Assembly (NCBI GenBank): GCA_000695325.1 | Contig: AVPN01000090.1 | Coordinates: 2,087 to 22,192, forward strand | Reading direction: 5' to 3' | Length of the DNA: 20,106 bases | Origin: Pleurobrachia bachei | Lineage: Eukaryota; Ctenophora; Tentaculata; Cydippida; Pleurobrachiidae | Part shown: positions 9,138 to 17,612 of the stretch, in pieces | How the letters are laid out: every line of letters begins with the position of its first letter | Position numbering within the stretch: the first letter of the stretch is position 1 | The notes under the pieces: generated by a model | The model's database searches: none | What the model saw: only the letters and a program-made list of their open reading frames with translations | What the model was told of the DNA's origin: nothing | Position numbers and translations under genes: made by a program

Positions 9138-9180
9138 CATGTGAGAGATTCGTCCCCAATGGGGACGAATCTCTCACATG
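9138..9180. repeat. 43-bp near-perfect palindrome
   Basis: The 21-bp arms (9138-9158 and 9160-9180) pair without mismatch around a single central A at 9159. The left arm starts CATGTGAGAG and ends CGTCCCCA. This is cruciform-capable, with no repeat family or flanking duplication recognised. Confidence 0.95.
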
Positions 9181-10045
9181 CTATTAGTTGTGATCCAAAT
9201 TTCTAAACATATTATGTCATAAAGTTCATTTCCGGTAGATAAGTTTTGTTTTAGATAAGAATCAAATAAGTCGGGGTGCCCCTTGGTAAATCGCTGGGTG
9301 AGTACGTGGACGGCAATATCAAGCGCTTATTGACAGCCTGTTACAATGTAAACAGTTATATACCGTTCATGGTTTGATCGATGTTTACATTTCATGTGTA
9401 CGGTAATGGTGTCAGCTGCAGTACTCATTTGCACATGGCAGTTCACTATCAAAATACCGAGCTATGTCGGCACACCATTTGGTTTCTGATCGCTATTTGT
9501 AGCATTGGGTACTATTAAAATACTATTTGTAGCTAAAACCGCTCAGGAAAGTTTCTTCCATGATCTATAAGGTGATATATTTCCGGATGGACACGTCATC
9601 TGCTAAGTGTTAATCTATAGCTACTTACCTTAATCAATTTACCTCTCTTGTCGTGTTCTGATTTGCAAGGCTGCATTAAACAGTCTAACTGGCTTCCTGT
9701 ATACATCATAATATATATTCTCTCAACCAGACTTGGCACTTATTACCAAAATTCGTTAGATTTGGGGGGGGGTCCAGCCCTAAAAAAAGCTAATGGTACC
9801 CTGATTTTGGTCGATGGCGTTTTTTATTTTAGCTTTTTTTAGCCTTTTTAGCTTTTTTAAGCTTTTTTAGCCCTTTTTTATATGCCTTTTTTAAGCATTT
9901 TTGACACTTTTCTCCAATGAAATTCACCCTTCGGGACACCTATTGACTGTATTTCTTTGTTTCCTTCACCTCTATAACCATACTCTTCCGTTTACATAGC
10001 CTTTCTGTATCTACCCCTACTGCCAATATCTGGAGAGATTTTTTT

Positions 10046-10064
10046 NNNNNNNNNNNNNNNNNNN
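10046..10064. other. assembly gap (19 N)
   Basis: Nineteen unresolved bases lie between T-rich and A-rich sequence inside the foldback element, where palindromic AT-rich DNA is hard to assemble. The true length is unknown. Confidence 0.99.
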
Positions 10065-10158
10065 AATTTGAAAAAAAAGGTTCAGAAAAGCTTTAAAAAA
10101 GTTTAAATAAAGTCTAGAAACGTTTTAATAAAAGTTAAAAATTTTTGTCGTCAGTTGG

Positions 10159-10169
10159 ATTCGAACCTA
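10159..10169 (-). promoter_or_regulatory. perfect tRNA-type B-box match
   Basis: On the minus strand this reads GGTTCGAATCC, matching the RNA polymerase III B-box consensus GGTTCGANTCC. The surrounding T-stem does not pair beyond the GG/CC, and no A box is visible upstream on that strand, so this is not an intact tRNA. It may be a tRNA-derived SINE relic. A T run lies downstream on the minus strand. Confidence 0.35.
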
Positions 10170-10197
10170 TAATATGAATCCACAAAAAAATCGACTT

Positions 10198-10290
10198 TAG
10201 CTTTTTTTAGCCTTTTTTAGCTTTTTTAGCCTTTTTTACGCTAAAAAAGCTAAATAAAGCTAAAAAAGGCTAAAAAAAGCTAAAAAGGCT
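10198..10290. repeat. AGCTTTTTT tandem array forming a palindrome
   Basis: Left-hand units of TAGCTTTTTT and TAGCCTTTTTT are mirrored on the right by AAAAAAGCTA and AAAAAAGGCTA around ACG near 10239. This makes a stem of about 40 bp with few mismatches, inside the foldback element. Confidence 0.85.
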
Positions 10291-10669
10291 AAAGGTACCC
10301 TGATTTTGGCCGATGGCGTAGCTTTTTTTAGGGCTGGACCCCCCCTCAGATTTCGTCCTCCAGCTGTAGACTTTGGTCAGGTGCACGGTGCACCATAATT
10401 AGTGTCTTCTCCGCTAGTCAGTTAATTCATCCACAATCCTCCTGAAATCTGTTTACCCGACCCTATTCTCATTTCTTTCAAATCGTCCAACAATAATTCG
10501 AAATCATGATTTCAAATCAAATAAGTTTCGCGAGAATCACGGCCAGATAGCTTGCGATGTTACTATATGTACCAAATCGTCATGTATGATATTCTGCCTG
10601 CCGGCTGCATGGCCGTGATGAATTACCCCTCGATATAATATGGATATAATTTCGCTATTGATATGAAGC

Positions 10670-10713
10670 TGCTCCTCTCTCGCTCTCCATCTCTCCTCCT
10701 CTCTCTATCTCCT
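10670..10713 (+). repeat. TC-rich microsatellite
   Basis: Imperfect CTC/TCTC repeats. Confidence 0.85.
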
Positions 10714-10987
10714 TAAACAAAGCATGTCTCGACATCTGTACCGCCCGCCCTTTAACAATGCCCCTTCTTTACCCAAATTGATCATATACTTGGCTAGTTG
10801 CGATATATCAGTACCCTATTATATACGACCGGGCCCGTAAGCACGGGGCTTTAAATAACCTAATCGATTTTTTGTAACCTTTATAAACAAAACCCTAGGC
10901 AGTAGGCTACTGAGTTGTAAGCTATAGTCGACTGCATTGAGGCCACAGTTTTCGCATCTTGTTGCAGCGTCAAACGCAGCCATCTAG

Positions 10988-11114
10988 AGTGTCATATAGG
11001 AACCGACCAATTCAGGAAATACTGGTCCCTGATTGGCTGATAACCAGTCACGTGACTTCAATAACGAGTTCAAATTGGTTGTTTATTTGTGTCAGTCGGT
11101 TCCTGGTGTCATAT
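10988..11114 (+). mobile_element. CCAAT/E-box MITE, copy 2, with target duplication
   Basis: The element is 10998-11104. Its TIRs are AGGAACCGAC (10998-11007) and GTCGGTTCCT (11095-11104). It is flanked by GTGTCATAT at 10989-10997 and 11106-11114, so the duplication is 9 bp perfect or 10 bp with one mismatch. The interior is the same CCAAT - GTCACGTGAC - CCAAT module as 7815-7911. A small open frame (10959-11150) crosses it and is not considered a gene. The duplication length suggests a Mutator-like family. Confidence 0.82.
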
Positions 11115-11432
11115 CCTGCTCTGACCATGTACAGACATCTGAGCGCCTAGTTCCTGAGTGCGTATGATAGTTCCACTTATACCTTGGCACTTTCCCCTCT
11201 ACAGGTAGATGCTCTGTATTTGACCCTCCCGTACTATCCACAATGGTTCATTACATTTCACAATAATCATATTCCTTCATATGAAGTTAGCAAGCAATCT
11301 GTAGATTGTTCATATTGTTGGTAACACTGCATAGATTACTTAATCTGGCAGATTTTCCTTGATCACTATAATATCGAAACGCTACAGTAGCACGTATACC
11401 GATTAATACTATCTTCTGTCTAACTATCTAAC

Positions 11433-11451
11433 CCTCTCTCACTCACACACA

Positions 11452-11488
<37 letters not shown>
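11433..11488 (+). repeat. compound (CA)n-(TC)n microsatellite
   Basis: CTCACTCACACACACA runs into a long uninterrupted TC run. Confidence 0.97.
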
Positions 11489-12170
11489 GCGTTGAGAGCT
11501 ACGTTGTGTAACACCGACATATGGACGATTAAGAAAGGGGAATAATGAATATGCCGCATAGAGGAAACAACAAAAACAAAAAAAAGCCAATAAAACTTTT
11601 TTGTAGGCTTTCTAGGATATCTGAATTTTAAACGTTAGAAACTTTGACAGCTGTGGTAGTAAGAATTTTTCTCATTTTTGAGTTTTATTGACGGAATGTC
11701 TAACATATAATTTATAGAACATAAAAAATAGCAACGTTTATCTACCGAATGCCAAGCTTGACTGTTCAGTACATCGAATACAAATCAGTAAATAGTAATT
11801 TTTGTTCTGTGACGCTTTAATTTGCCAAGATTAGGTCTTTTTATGTTTGAACTTGGAAAGTTTTTTTGAAAGAGAAAAAAGTATGTGATCATTGTCCATC
11901 TGTCGACAAATTTGTTCTAGCAAAATAAACAGTAAGTGCACACACATCGTTTCATCTGGTAGTAAGTAAACAGCCGGCGATGAAATTGACATTGGTGGTT
12001 CAACTTGTCAGCATTAATTAACCAACGTGTGACGCTTGGTAGAATTTCAGTAAGTTGTACAGAACAAATAGATGCAGAATTTTTATTTTTGCAACAATCA
12101 TTACGTGTTGTTAATTTAGATAAATAAAGTAACGTCGTTTATCTTCTACATCTTTAGTCAAATTTATTGA
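11489..12170. other. AT-rich unique DNA, nothing recognised
   Basis: A/T homopolymer-rich sequence with no open frame, TIR element or repeat that I can support. Confidence 0.5.
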
Positions 12171-12176
12171 GGCTAT

Positions 12177-12218
12177 CGATAGATATTTTGAATGGTTCTA
12201 TATTCAAAATATCTATCG
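12177..12218. repeat. 16-bp perfect-stem hairpin
   Basis: CGATAGATATTTTGAA (12177-12192) pairs perfectly with TTCAAAATATCTATCG (12203-12218) across a 10-nt loop. The stem is shorter than a usual animal pre-miRNA and the pairing does not continue outward. Confidence 0.75.
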
Positions 12219-12714
12219 CATAAACAATTTTCTACTTGGTAGGAAATGATAGAGCGGCACTTCATCACATCATCACATTAGATCTCGAGGCTCTTCACGA
12301 AGGTTTCCAATTTGGAAAACTCTCACGGAAGATAGTTTCAGTGAACTTTCAGCCTTACAAGTTCGAGCCTTCTAGAACTATACTGTGCAACAGACCAACC
12401 ATGTGAAACTGAGTAAAGAATCCTAAGTGGTCGACCTCATGATATAAGATGGCTCGTTAGTCTAGTGCACAGATCCCGCACCTTTTAGAAGCCGCCACAA
12501 CAAACAAAAGAAATTATCGTCCACTCACGTTTTCACAAATTTTGCTGATCTGTCTGCCAGTCTGCTTGTAGGATCTAACAATACACTGTAAATATACATA
12601 CCTTACTTCTGTTACTTCTTGGTTGCCACCCCTTACTCAACAAGTTAGTAACTTCTATATATTGTTCGCCGGCTACTAATCGTCCGATCGGGGTATCGAA
12701 ATTGCTTCAAGTTC

Positions 12715-12752
12715 CACTCCCCATAGTTATTTTCACTCCCCATAGTTGTTTT
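12715..12752 (+). repeat. 19-bp tandem duplication
   Basis: Two copies of CACTCCCCATAGTTRTTTT lie at 12715-12733 and 12734-12752, with one A/G difference. Confidence 0.95.
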
Positions 12753-12972
12753 CATTCTAAAAAATATGCTGTATGAGGATTTCCAAGAACATATTCTCCA
12801 TGATTTCAGTACTTGAACACCTTGTCACTACACTTTATCGTCTAATATCTGCCATTTATGCATAGAATCTTTTGTCAGTTATTAATATCACGGCTTTTAT
12901 TGTCTCCAACTTTTTGTGTTAGAACTGAAGAACTGTTAAAACTGAAGATCAGAGAGGAGGACACAGCTTGAC

Positions 12973-13425
12973 ATGTCGAGTTCACCTGCGGATCCAACAG
13001 AAATGGAGGTAATAAGTGATCATCATGGAGGAGAGGGATCGGGAGCTAGATATGCCGATGAAGATGATTCGAGTAACCCACCTCAGGTATAAAATATTTG
13101 TTTTTGTTGAAGGTGAGATATGTATAATCATAATTATTCTTCTTTTGTCTTAGTTGCGAGAATATTCTGTTTTGATTTAGACACAATGTCATCCCTTTCT
13201 CTTTTTCACAGTTTTTTACGCTTGATTGGGCCCAAACTTTTTTTCCAACTCGAAACGTGCCTTTCGTGGATAATACACATTCCAGACACAGCAAACCCAG
13301 CTCATCACTTACCCCTATTGTTGGTGTCTCTATATTTGTTGACTAAGTTGGTCCTCTTCTAGTCCGCTACGATGCCCCAGCAGCTGATTCAGACAACTAA
13401 TGACCTTCCGCCTGCAGCTACTTGA
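12973..13425 (+). CDS. putative two-exon gene, 58-aa acidic protein, unknown function
   Basis: Exon 1 is 12973-13086: ATG and 38 codons, beginning MSSSPADPTEMEVISDHH and ending DEDDSSNPPQ. The donor is CAG|GTATAA. The intron is 276 bp (13087-13362), with a pyrimidine-rich end GTCCTCTTCTAG. Exon 2 (13363-13425) continues in phase 0 for 20 codons, starting SATMPQQLIQTTNDL, and stops at TGA 13423-13425. The other two forward frames of exon 1 are closed early, which favours this frame. The protein is Ser/Asp/Glu/Pro-rich and probably disordered; no domain is recognised. An acceptor-like TTTTTGTGTTAG at 12910-12920 suggests an upstream 5' UTR intron, and an in-frame TGA lies before the ATG. From that acceptor a different frame reads TEELLKLKIREEDTA and stops at 12969-12971, so this could also be the end of another transcript. 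Confidence 0.48.
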
Positions 13426-13600
13426 TCATCAGCCCGAAATTACGCCGATTATCACTCTCGGACTGTTCCTTAGAAACACCAAATCTTGCGACATTGCGAA
13501 TGGGAGAAACTTTAAAAAGTCGTGGCATTCATGACGAAATGAATTAGGATAGTAAAGCCAGAATATCTAATTGGAACAGTTAATAACCTGCAGCGGGCAC

Positions 13601-13654
13601 GTGTGCAGCACACCCAAGGTCCATAGTCAGACTTTTAGTCTGGTATACTATGGA
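13601..13654. repeat. two adjacent hairpins
   Basis: GTGTGC-A-GCACAC (13601-13613) is followed by a bulged hairpin at 13620-13654. In the latter, TCCATAGT pairs with ACTATGGA, and CAGAC with GTCTG around a TTTTA loop. Confidence 0.65.
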
Positions 13655-13872
13655 ACTCTATTTCAGGTGGGGATGGATTTGAAATTTGAATAATTTACCT
13701 AAAGGAGCAATATGGCTGTCCTATACTAATTACTATTCAAAAGAATTATAGAGGAGTAAATCTACTAGAGTTTGGTTATGTGCAATATATGTCGTATTAC
13801 TTATGAATGATTCAGTTTTTATTTCTTAACAACATGCAGTATAACAAGGCGCTGATCTTTTCGATGGCTTAC

Positions 13873-13930
13873 CTTGGCAGTAAACGGTGCTGCAATCTAT
13901 ATCACCACTTTGTAACTGATCCATGGCCAT
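13873..13930 (-). CDS. weak candidate first exon on the minus strand
   Basis: Reading leftward from ATG at 13930 gives 19 codons (MAMDQLQSGDIDCSTVYCQ) and one base, then the donor AAG|GTAAGC. The composition is protein-like and the donor is good. I found no convincing next exon on that strand, and the segment is short enough to be chance. Confidence 0.2.
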
Positions 13931-13964
13931 TATAATTCTTCTTTATTTATTTTCCTCTTGAAAT

Positions 13965-14078
13965 GTCTTTCTGTGTCTGTCTCTCGAGATCTCTCCCTCA
14001 CTCTCCCTCCGCTCTCTCGCTCGCTCTCTCGTTCATCTTTCTCACTGTCTCTCCCCGTCTATATCTCTCCTCCTCTAT
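13965..14078 (+). repeat. TC-rich microsatellite
   Basis: Imperfect CTC, CTCC and CTCG repeats. The open frames here (13958-14151) are low-complexity artefacts. Confidence 0.88.
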
Positions 14079-14722
14079 TACGAATGGGAGCTGGGGGATC
14101 GATTGTGGCTACTACCGCACAATTGGTTGGCGGCATGCAGAGTTAGGATGACCTCTCTCTATATCGAATCTCGATAATCAATAATCATTTATCTTAACCC
14201 CCCGGGATCAGCTTGACAATAGATCGGAACCCCATGATTACTCTCTATCGGTCTTTGATTCTAAGATCCTGAGTATCCTCCGTCGTGTGCACAACGGATC
14301 GATATCCGAAGTCTGGCTCTTACCGAGCTCGTTCTACAATCTACATAAAGATCCCTCCTGCACATAAATCCACCTTGATCTTCCAGCTTGAATCTTCATA
14401 TAATATGTTCTACGCAGTACTGCTATCTTAAAGATTACTACATTTGAATAGTGAATACGATCGATAGGGAAGAAAAATGATGGCCATATATCTCACCGGC
14501 ATGTTCTGTTGACGTTGTCGTCGATTTCCGAAACCTACTTCCGTGATATATCCATTGTCCGATATTATATCTATTTATCATAAATGGCCCGTCGCTATTG
14601 TTCTCAATAATACCATTTACCTATATTGAACCCCTCGTCACCTGTGCTGCTGCTCCTATTTACCGGGCCCAATTACAGTAGTAATTAAAGGACCTTTAGA
14701 TCTCAATTACCCGCGATTACAG

Positions 14723-14732
14723 TATATAAAGG
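14723..14732 (+). promoter_or_regulatory. TATA box of the 14759 gene
   Basis: TATATAAAGG is a strong TATA-box match. Start of transcription would be expected near 14753, only about 6 nt before the first ATG (14759) and 9 nt before the second (14762). That implies a very short leader. The palindrome TAAAGG-A-CCTTTA and TAATTA words lie just upstream. Alternatively the TATA match is chance and the exon is internal. Confidence 0.4.
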
Positions 14733-14758
14733 ATCTAGTTATAGATCCCCCAGATCAC

Positions 14759-15061
14759 ATGATGGTTAAGAAAAAGAAAAAGGACGAGAACCATGGAGGT
14801 CATCGTCATTATAATAAGCGGGCATCGGCCAGTAACCAGAGTTATCGGCAGTTCGAAGAGGAGCATTTTGCAGATCGAGAAGAAGGAGGAGCGGAGCAGC
14901 AGCATACCCCTAGTGGTAATCAACCAACCGAGGAGGAAGAAGTATGTTTGGGAGGGGGGATTAACGGGTTTACTGTTCAAAATGTTTCCTTAGTTTAACT
15001 TAGCTATTGCTTCATCAAGCTCATATTTTTCTTCTTATCATCTCAGAATATCCGTACATGA
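14759..15061 (+). CDS. putative two-exon gene, 65-aa charged protein, unknown function
   Basis: Exon 1 (14759-14941) reads 61 codons. It opens with MMVKKKKKDENHGGHRHYNK, a basic run that resembles a nuclear localisation signal. It then turns Gln/Glu-rich and ends PSGNQPTEEEE. The donor is GAA|GTATGT (GT at 14942). The intron is 105 bp and ends in a strong acceptor, TTTTTCTTCTTATCATCTCAG. Exon 2 (15047-15061) adds four codons (NIRT) and stops at TGA 15059-15061. The splice is phase 0. No domain is recognised, and the protein looks disordered. Unspliced, the frame runs to a stop near 14998. The strong donor and acceptor and the TATA box upstream make this one of the two better gene candidates in the window. 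An overlapping frame starting at 14793 is open for 66 codons but looks less protein-like. Confidence 0.5.
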
Positions 15062-15683
15062 TGAAAAAGTTGTGATTTAACTTCGTAAGATATGTTAAGT
15101 TGGTAGCTTTTAATTTACTAACGAGATATGTTGTTTTGTTTCAAGAAAGGTAAAACAAAAGTTGCGTAATATAATTCGGTCTACAGCACCCGTGATATAA
15201 CCCCTAACAACCATTTCAAGGTTGACACAGTGCAGTCCGACACTAGTAAATCTCAGAAAGTAAAACTTGTACCATTCCTTACGTTATACTAAGTGTCGGT
15301 GTAGTAGCTCGATAAGCTTAGAGTAAGTATATTAACTTGACATTTCATCAGTTGGTTGGGGGAATTCATAGAATTAGAGGTTGATTAGAGGGCTTGTCAA
15401 CAGCCGCAATATTGGAAGATATTCTCCCTTTCACCTTGTTAGTCAATTAAACAAAGTGCTACTAGTTCCAGATTCACAACAGCTCTTAGCTTGATTCGTA
15501 TAATATAAGTGTAATATTGTTGTGGTTGATATAGTTTTGGAGTAGTGTTTTCAAAATGGACAGGTCTGGGGTAAGATCTTCTAGCCTAGGTCAAATGTTC
15601 ATTATATAATAAGCAAGTTGAAAGTTGTTTGTTGGTGATGTTTAGTGTTTGTTACTGGAGTGTTAGTTGTGTCACTGTATAAC
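15062..15683. other. non-coding stretch after the 14759 gene
   Basis: No canonical AATAAA lies close after the stop, and I see no open frame or repeat. The sequence is AT-rich and looks unique. Confidence 0.5.
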
Positions 15684-15684
15684 C

Positions 15685-15753
15685 TTGTCGGACCCCGATT
15701 CACCGGGATTTCCTTGGAAAGGGATTTTGCCCGGTATATCGGGGTCCGAACAA
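15685..15753. mobile_element. decayed pogo-like MITE relic
   Basis: TTGTCGGACCCCGATTCACC on the left and GGTATATCGGGGTCCGAACAA on the right are diverged inverted ends of the CAGTCGGACCCCGATTTA family. The interior GGGATTTTGCCCGG matches the 19805-19904 copy. The terminal CAGT and TA duplication have decayed. Confidence 0.75.
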
Positions 15754-15886
15754 TCAAGATCAGATCACATGTTGTGATTCCTGTCTAACACTCGCCTCTA
15801 TTTCAGATAATGAATAGAATACGATTAAAATGGAACTCGGTAAGTAACTGTAGGCCGTAGGGTTTATAGATTCTACTCTGAAAGCT

Positions 15887-15927
15887 CCCAATCCCATCCC
15901 CCAATCCCAGCCCCAATCCCATTCCCC
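15887..15927 (-). repeat. C-rich tandem tract, G-quadruplex-capable on the minus strand
   Basis: Repeats of CCCAATCCCA/C give seven runs of three to five G on the minus strand, separated by 2-3 nt. This fits a G-quadruplex motif, with i-motif potential on the plus strand. No function is shown. Confidence 0.8.
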
Positions 15928-15949
15928 TATTCCAGCTTAATCAAGCAAT

Positions 15950-15985
15950 CATCGAATTTTCCAGCATCGAATTGTCCAGCATCGG
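15950..15985 (+). repeat. 15-bp tandem repeat
   Basis: CATCGAATTTTCCAG, then CATCGAATTGTCCAG, then a partial CATCGG (15950-15964, 15965-15979 and 15980-15985). Confidence 0.92.
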
Positions 15986-16148
15986 AAAAAATTTTCCCCG
16001 AGAATTAAAACTGCACAATCCCTCTCCCTATCCATAAAAGTTAAAAGATATTAAAAATTTAAAAATTTGGCACCCAGAAGAGCGCCGCCACATTGTGTAA
16101 TGAAAACAAAACTTCATGACCAAGTACAATAGGTCGTACGTGGGCTCT

Positions 16149-16185
16149 AAGCTTTTAACAAGTTCAGTCACCGTTTTAAAAGCTT
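16149..16185. repeat. 9-bp inverted repeat around HindIII-type sites
   Basis: AAGCTTTTA (16149-16157) and TAAAAGCTT (16177-16185) form a stem across 19 nt. Confidence 0.55.
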
Positions 16186-16309
16186 CCGCGTGGGGTTATG
16201 TTTTGACTGGTTTTGTGTGTGACGTAGAAAAGTCGAACCTAAGGTCGAACCCCAATAAATAAATGAAGAAAGAAAAATATTTTCTTGTCACGACGTCGCG
16301 CTCTGTGAG

Positions 16310-16339
16310 GGTTTGGTTGATCAAGGTTTGGTTGATCAA
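16310..16339 (+). repeat. 15-bp perfect tandem duplication
   Basis: GGTTTGGTTGATCAA occurs twice, head to tail, at 16310-16324 and 16325-16339. Confidence 0.97.
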
Positions 16340-16648
16340 AGCACTTCCGGTTCTGCGAAATTAAGTTAATAAATAAAACGCTTCACTAGACAAAGTCAGA
16401 CATGTATTACGTATTATATTAGTTATATAGCTGTCATATATAATCTTGCATAACTATAATATTTACGCTGTCCAAGTATTGCAGTAGCAGTAGGAGGTCT
16501 ATAGCTAGTAGTACAGCGGTAAAATTACATGCCAATATCCCGCCAATGCACAGTCAAATGAATTCATGCTCTTGTCTCTTGCAAGGTCGACTTCAGCTGT
16601 GCTTTGTCTGATATAATTTTGCATTGTTTCACTCTATTCTTCATTCAA

Positions 16649-16709
16649 TATTTCCTATATTGAAACATATATTGAAACGGGTTTACTAGTATTTCTTATA
16701 TTGAAACAT
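16649..16709 (+). repeat. 20-bp direct repeat pair
   Basis: TATTTCYTATATTGAAACAT occurs at 16649-16668 and 16690-16709 with one difference. A partial ATATTGAAAC copy lies between them. Confidence 0.9.
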
Positions 16710-16872
16710 TCGGAAATCGCATCATAATATCTGTGCAGTACTAATTTTTGGATGAAGTCCATTTTTAATTAATAAGTTGGGTTTCGATTATCTTTGCCAC
16801 TTTACCATACCTCATTTGTTGACACAATCTAACTATATCTAATGCAAATTTGACGGAAATGTGACACCCTAT

Positions 16873-16911
16873 CGTCAGTGTGACGACGTGATCCGTCAGT
16901 GTGACGACGTG
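16873..16911 (+). repeat. two-copy 18-bp motif, each copy a hairpin
   Basis: CGTCAGTGTGACGACGTG lies at 16873-16890 and 16894-16911, exactly 21 bp apart, or two helical turns. Each copy contains the inverted repeat CGTCA-GTG-TGACG. TGACG is a CREB/ATF half-site. It directly abuts the left TIR of the next element. Confidence 0.9.
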
Positions 16912-17600
16912 CCCGGTGTCCCGATTTTTTTTTCGTGCCTGGAATTTTCATTTTAGGGGCTCGTTTTGCTGCAGGAATTATACTGTTTGCTGCAGTCATG
17001 GATATGGATTTTCCAAATTTTCTACTGTTCTAAACATGATTTCATTGGGAAAATAACCCGGCAGTCCCTATAAGATTGGAATATTCCCTGGAATATTACC
17101 TCTAAAGTCCCTGCAGTTCACAGTTATGAAAATTCTTGAGATATCCCTGCTGCAGTGCTGTAGAGATGGAAAATCTCTTGAAAATTCCATTTCTGCAGTC
17201 GCTGCAGCACTGCAGCAGGCACTGCAGCGATGGAAAATTCCAGGAAAATTCCACTGCTGCAGCACTGCAGCACTGCAACAGTGATAGTAACGATCTCACC
17301 CCTTTGTAAAGCTATGGGGAAAAAAGAGAGCTATGTTAAAGTATGAATCTCTCTTTTCTTTCCCCTTCCCCCTTACTTGACTGTTGTCGGTGCACTAGGC
17401 ACAACGGGGGCATGCCCAAACATATTCTATCTGTTACACACTGCTGCAGCACTGCTCTGTGTGTAAGTATAGGAAATATCTTCGGCGGCAGCAGCTGCTG
17501 CAGTCCCCTAAAATTTTCTCATTTTGCTGCATAAATTTTATGGTGCTGCAGAATTTTTGCATTTATCTTTCCGGCATATTCCAGAGATCGGGACACTGGG
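16912..17600. mobile_element. CTGCAG-rich element with 14-bp imperfect TIRs
   Basis: CCCGGTGTCCCGAT (16912-16925) and ATCGGGACACTGGG (17587-17600) are inverted repeats with one mismatch. Similarity continues inward on both sides, with CTGGAAT and ATTTTAGGGG words. The interior holds thirteen CTGCAG sites and a 42-bp imperfect direct repeat (17157-17198 and 17221-17262, about 79 percent identical) built around GATGGAAAAT and AAAATTCC. No target duplication is seen, so the borders may be eroded. Open frames inside (17068-17299 minus, 17343-17644 plus) are not considered genes. Confidence 0.6.
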
Positions 17601-17612
17601 ACTACAACAGCT

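Larger units (their letters stand above)
9756..10353. mobile_element. 582-bp foldback element with 27-bp TIRs
   Basis: The element is 9764-10345. Perfect 27-bp TIRs lie at 9766-9792 and 10319-10345: seven G, TCCAGCCC, T, seven A, GCTA. Flanking octamers TTAGATTT (9756-9763) and TCAGATTT (10346-10353) differ at one base and are the likely target duplication. Inside are arrays of AGCTTTTTT/AAAAAAGCT units (9829-9880 and 10198-10290), the second forming its own long palindrome. A 26-bp sequence starting GGTACCCTGATTTTGG occurs in the same orientation next to both ends (9795 and 10294). It is non-coding and contains a 19-N gap. The superfamily is not recognised; an 8-bp duplication would fit hAT-like insertion. 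Confidence 0.8.

Noticed and set aside
12448-12480. tRNA-like A box (CTCGTTAGTCTAGTG)
   Set aside because: It resembles the 5' part of an Asp/Glu tRNA, but no B box or cloverleaf follows within 80 nt, so no tRNA gene is called.
13046-13362. Open frames of about 80 codons on both strands
   Set aside because: The plus frame lies in the T-rich intron of the 12973 gene and reads as Phe/Leu/Ser-rich filler; the minus frame overlaps exon 1 and lacks splice or start context.
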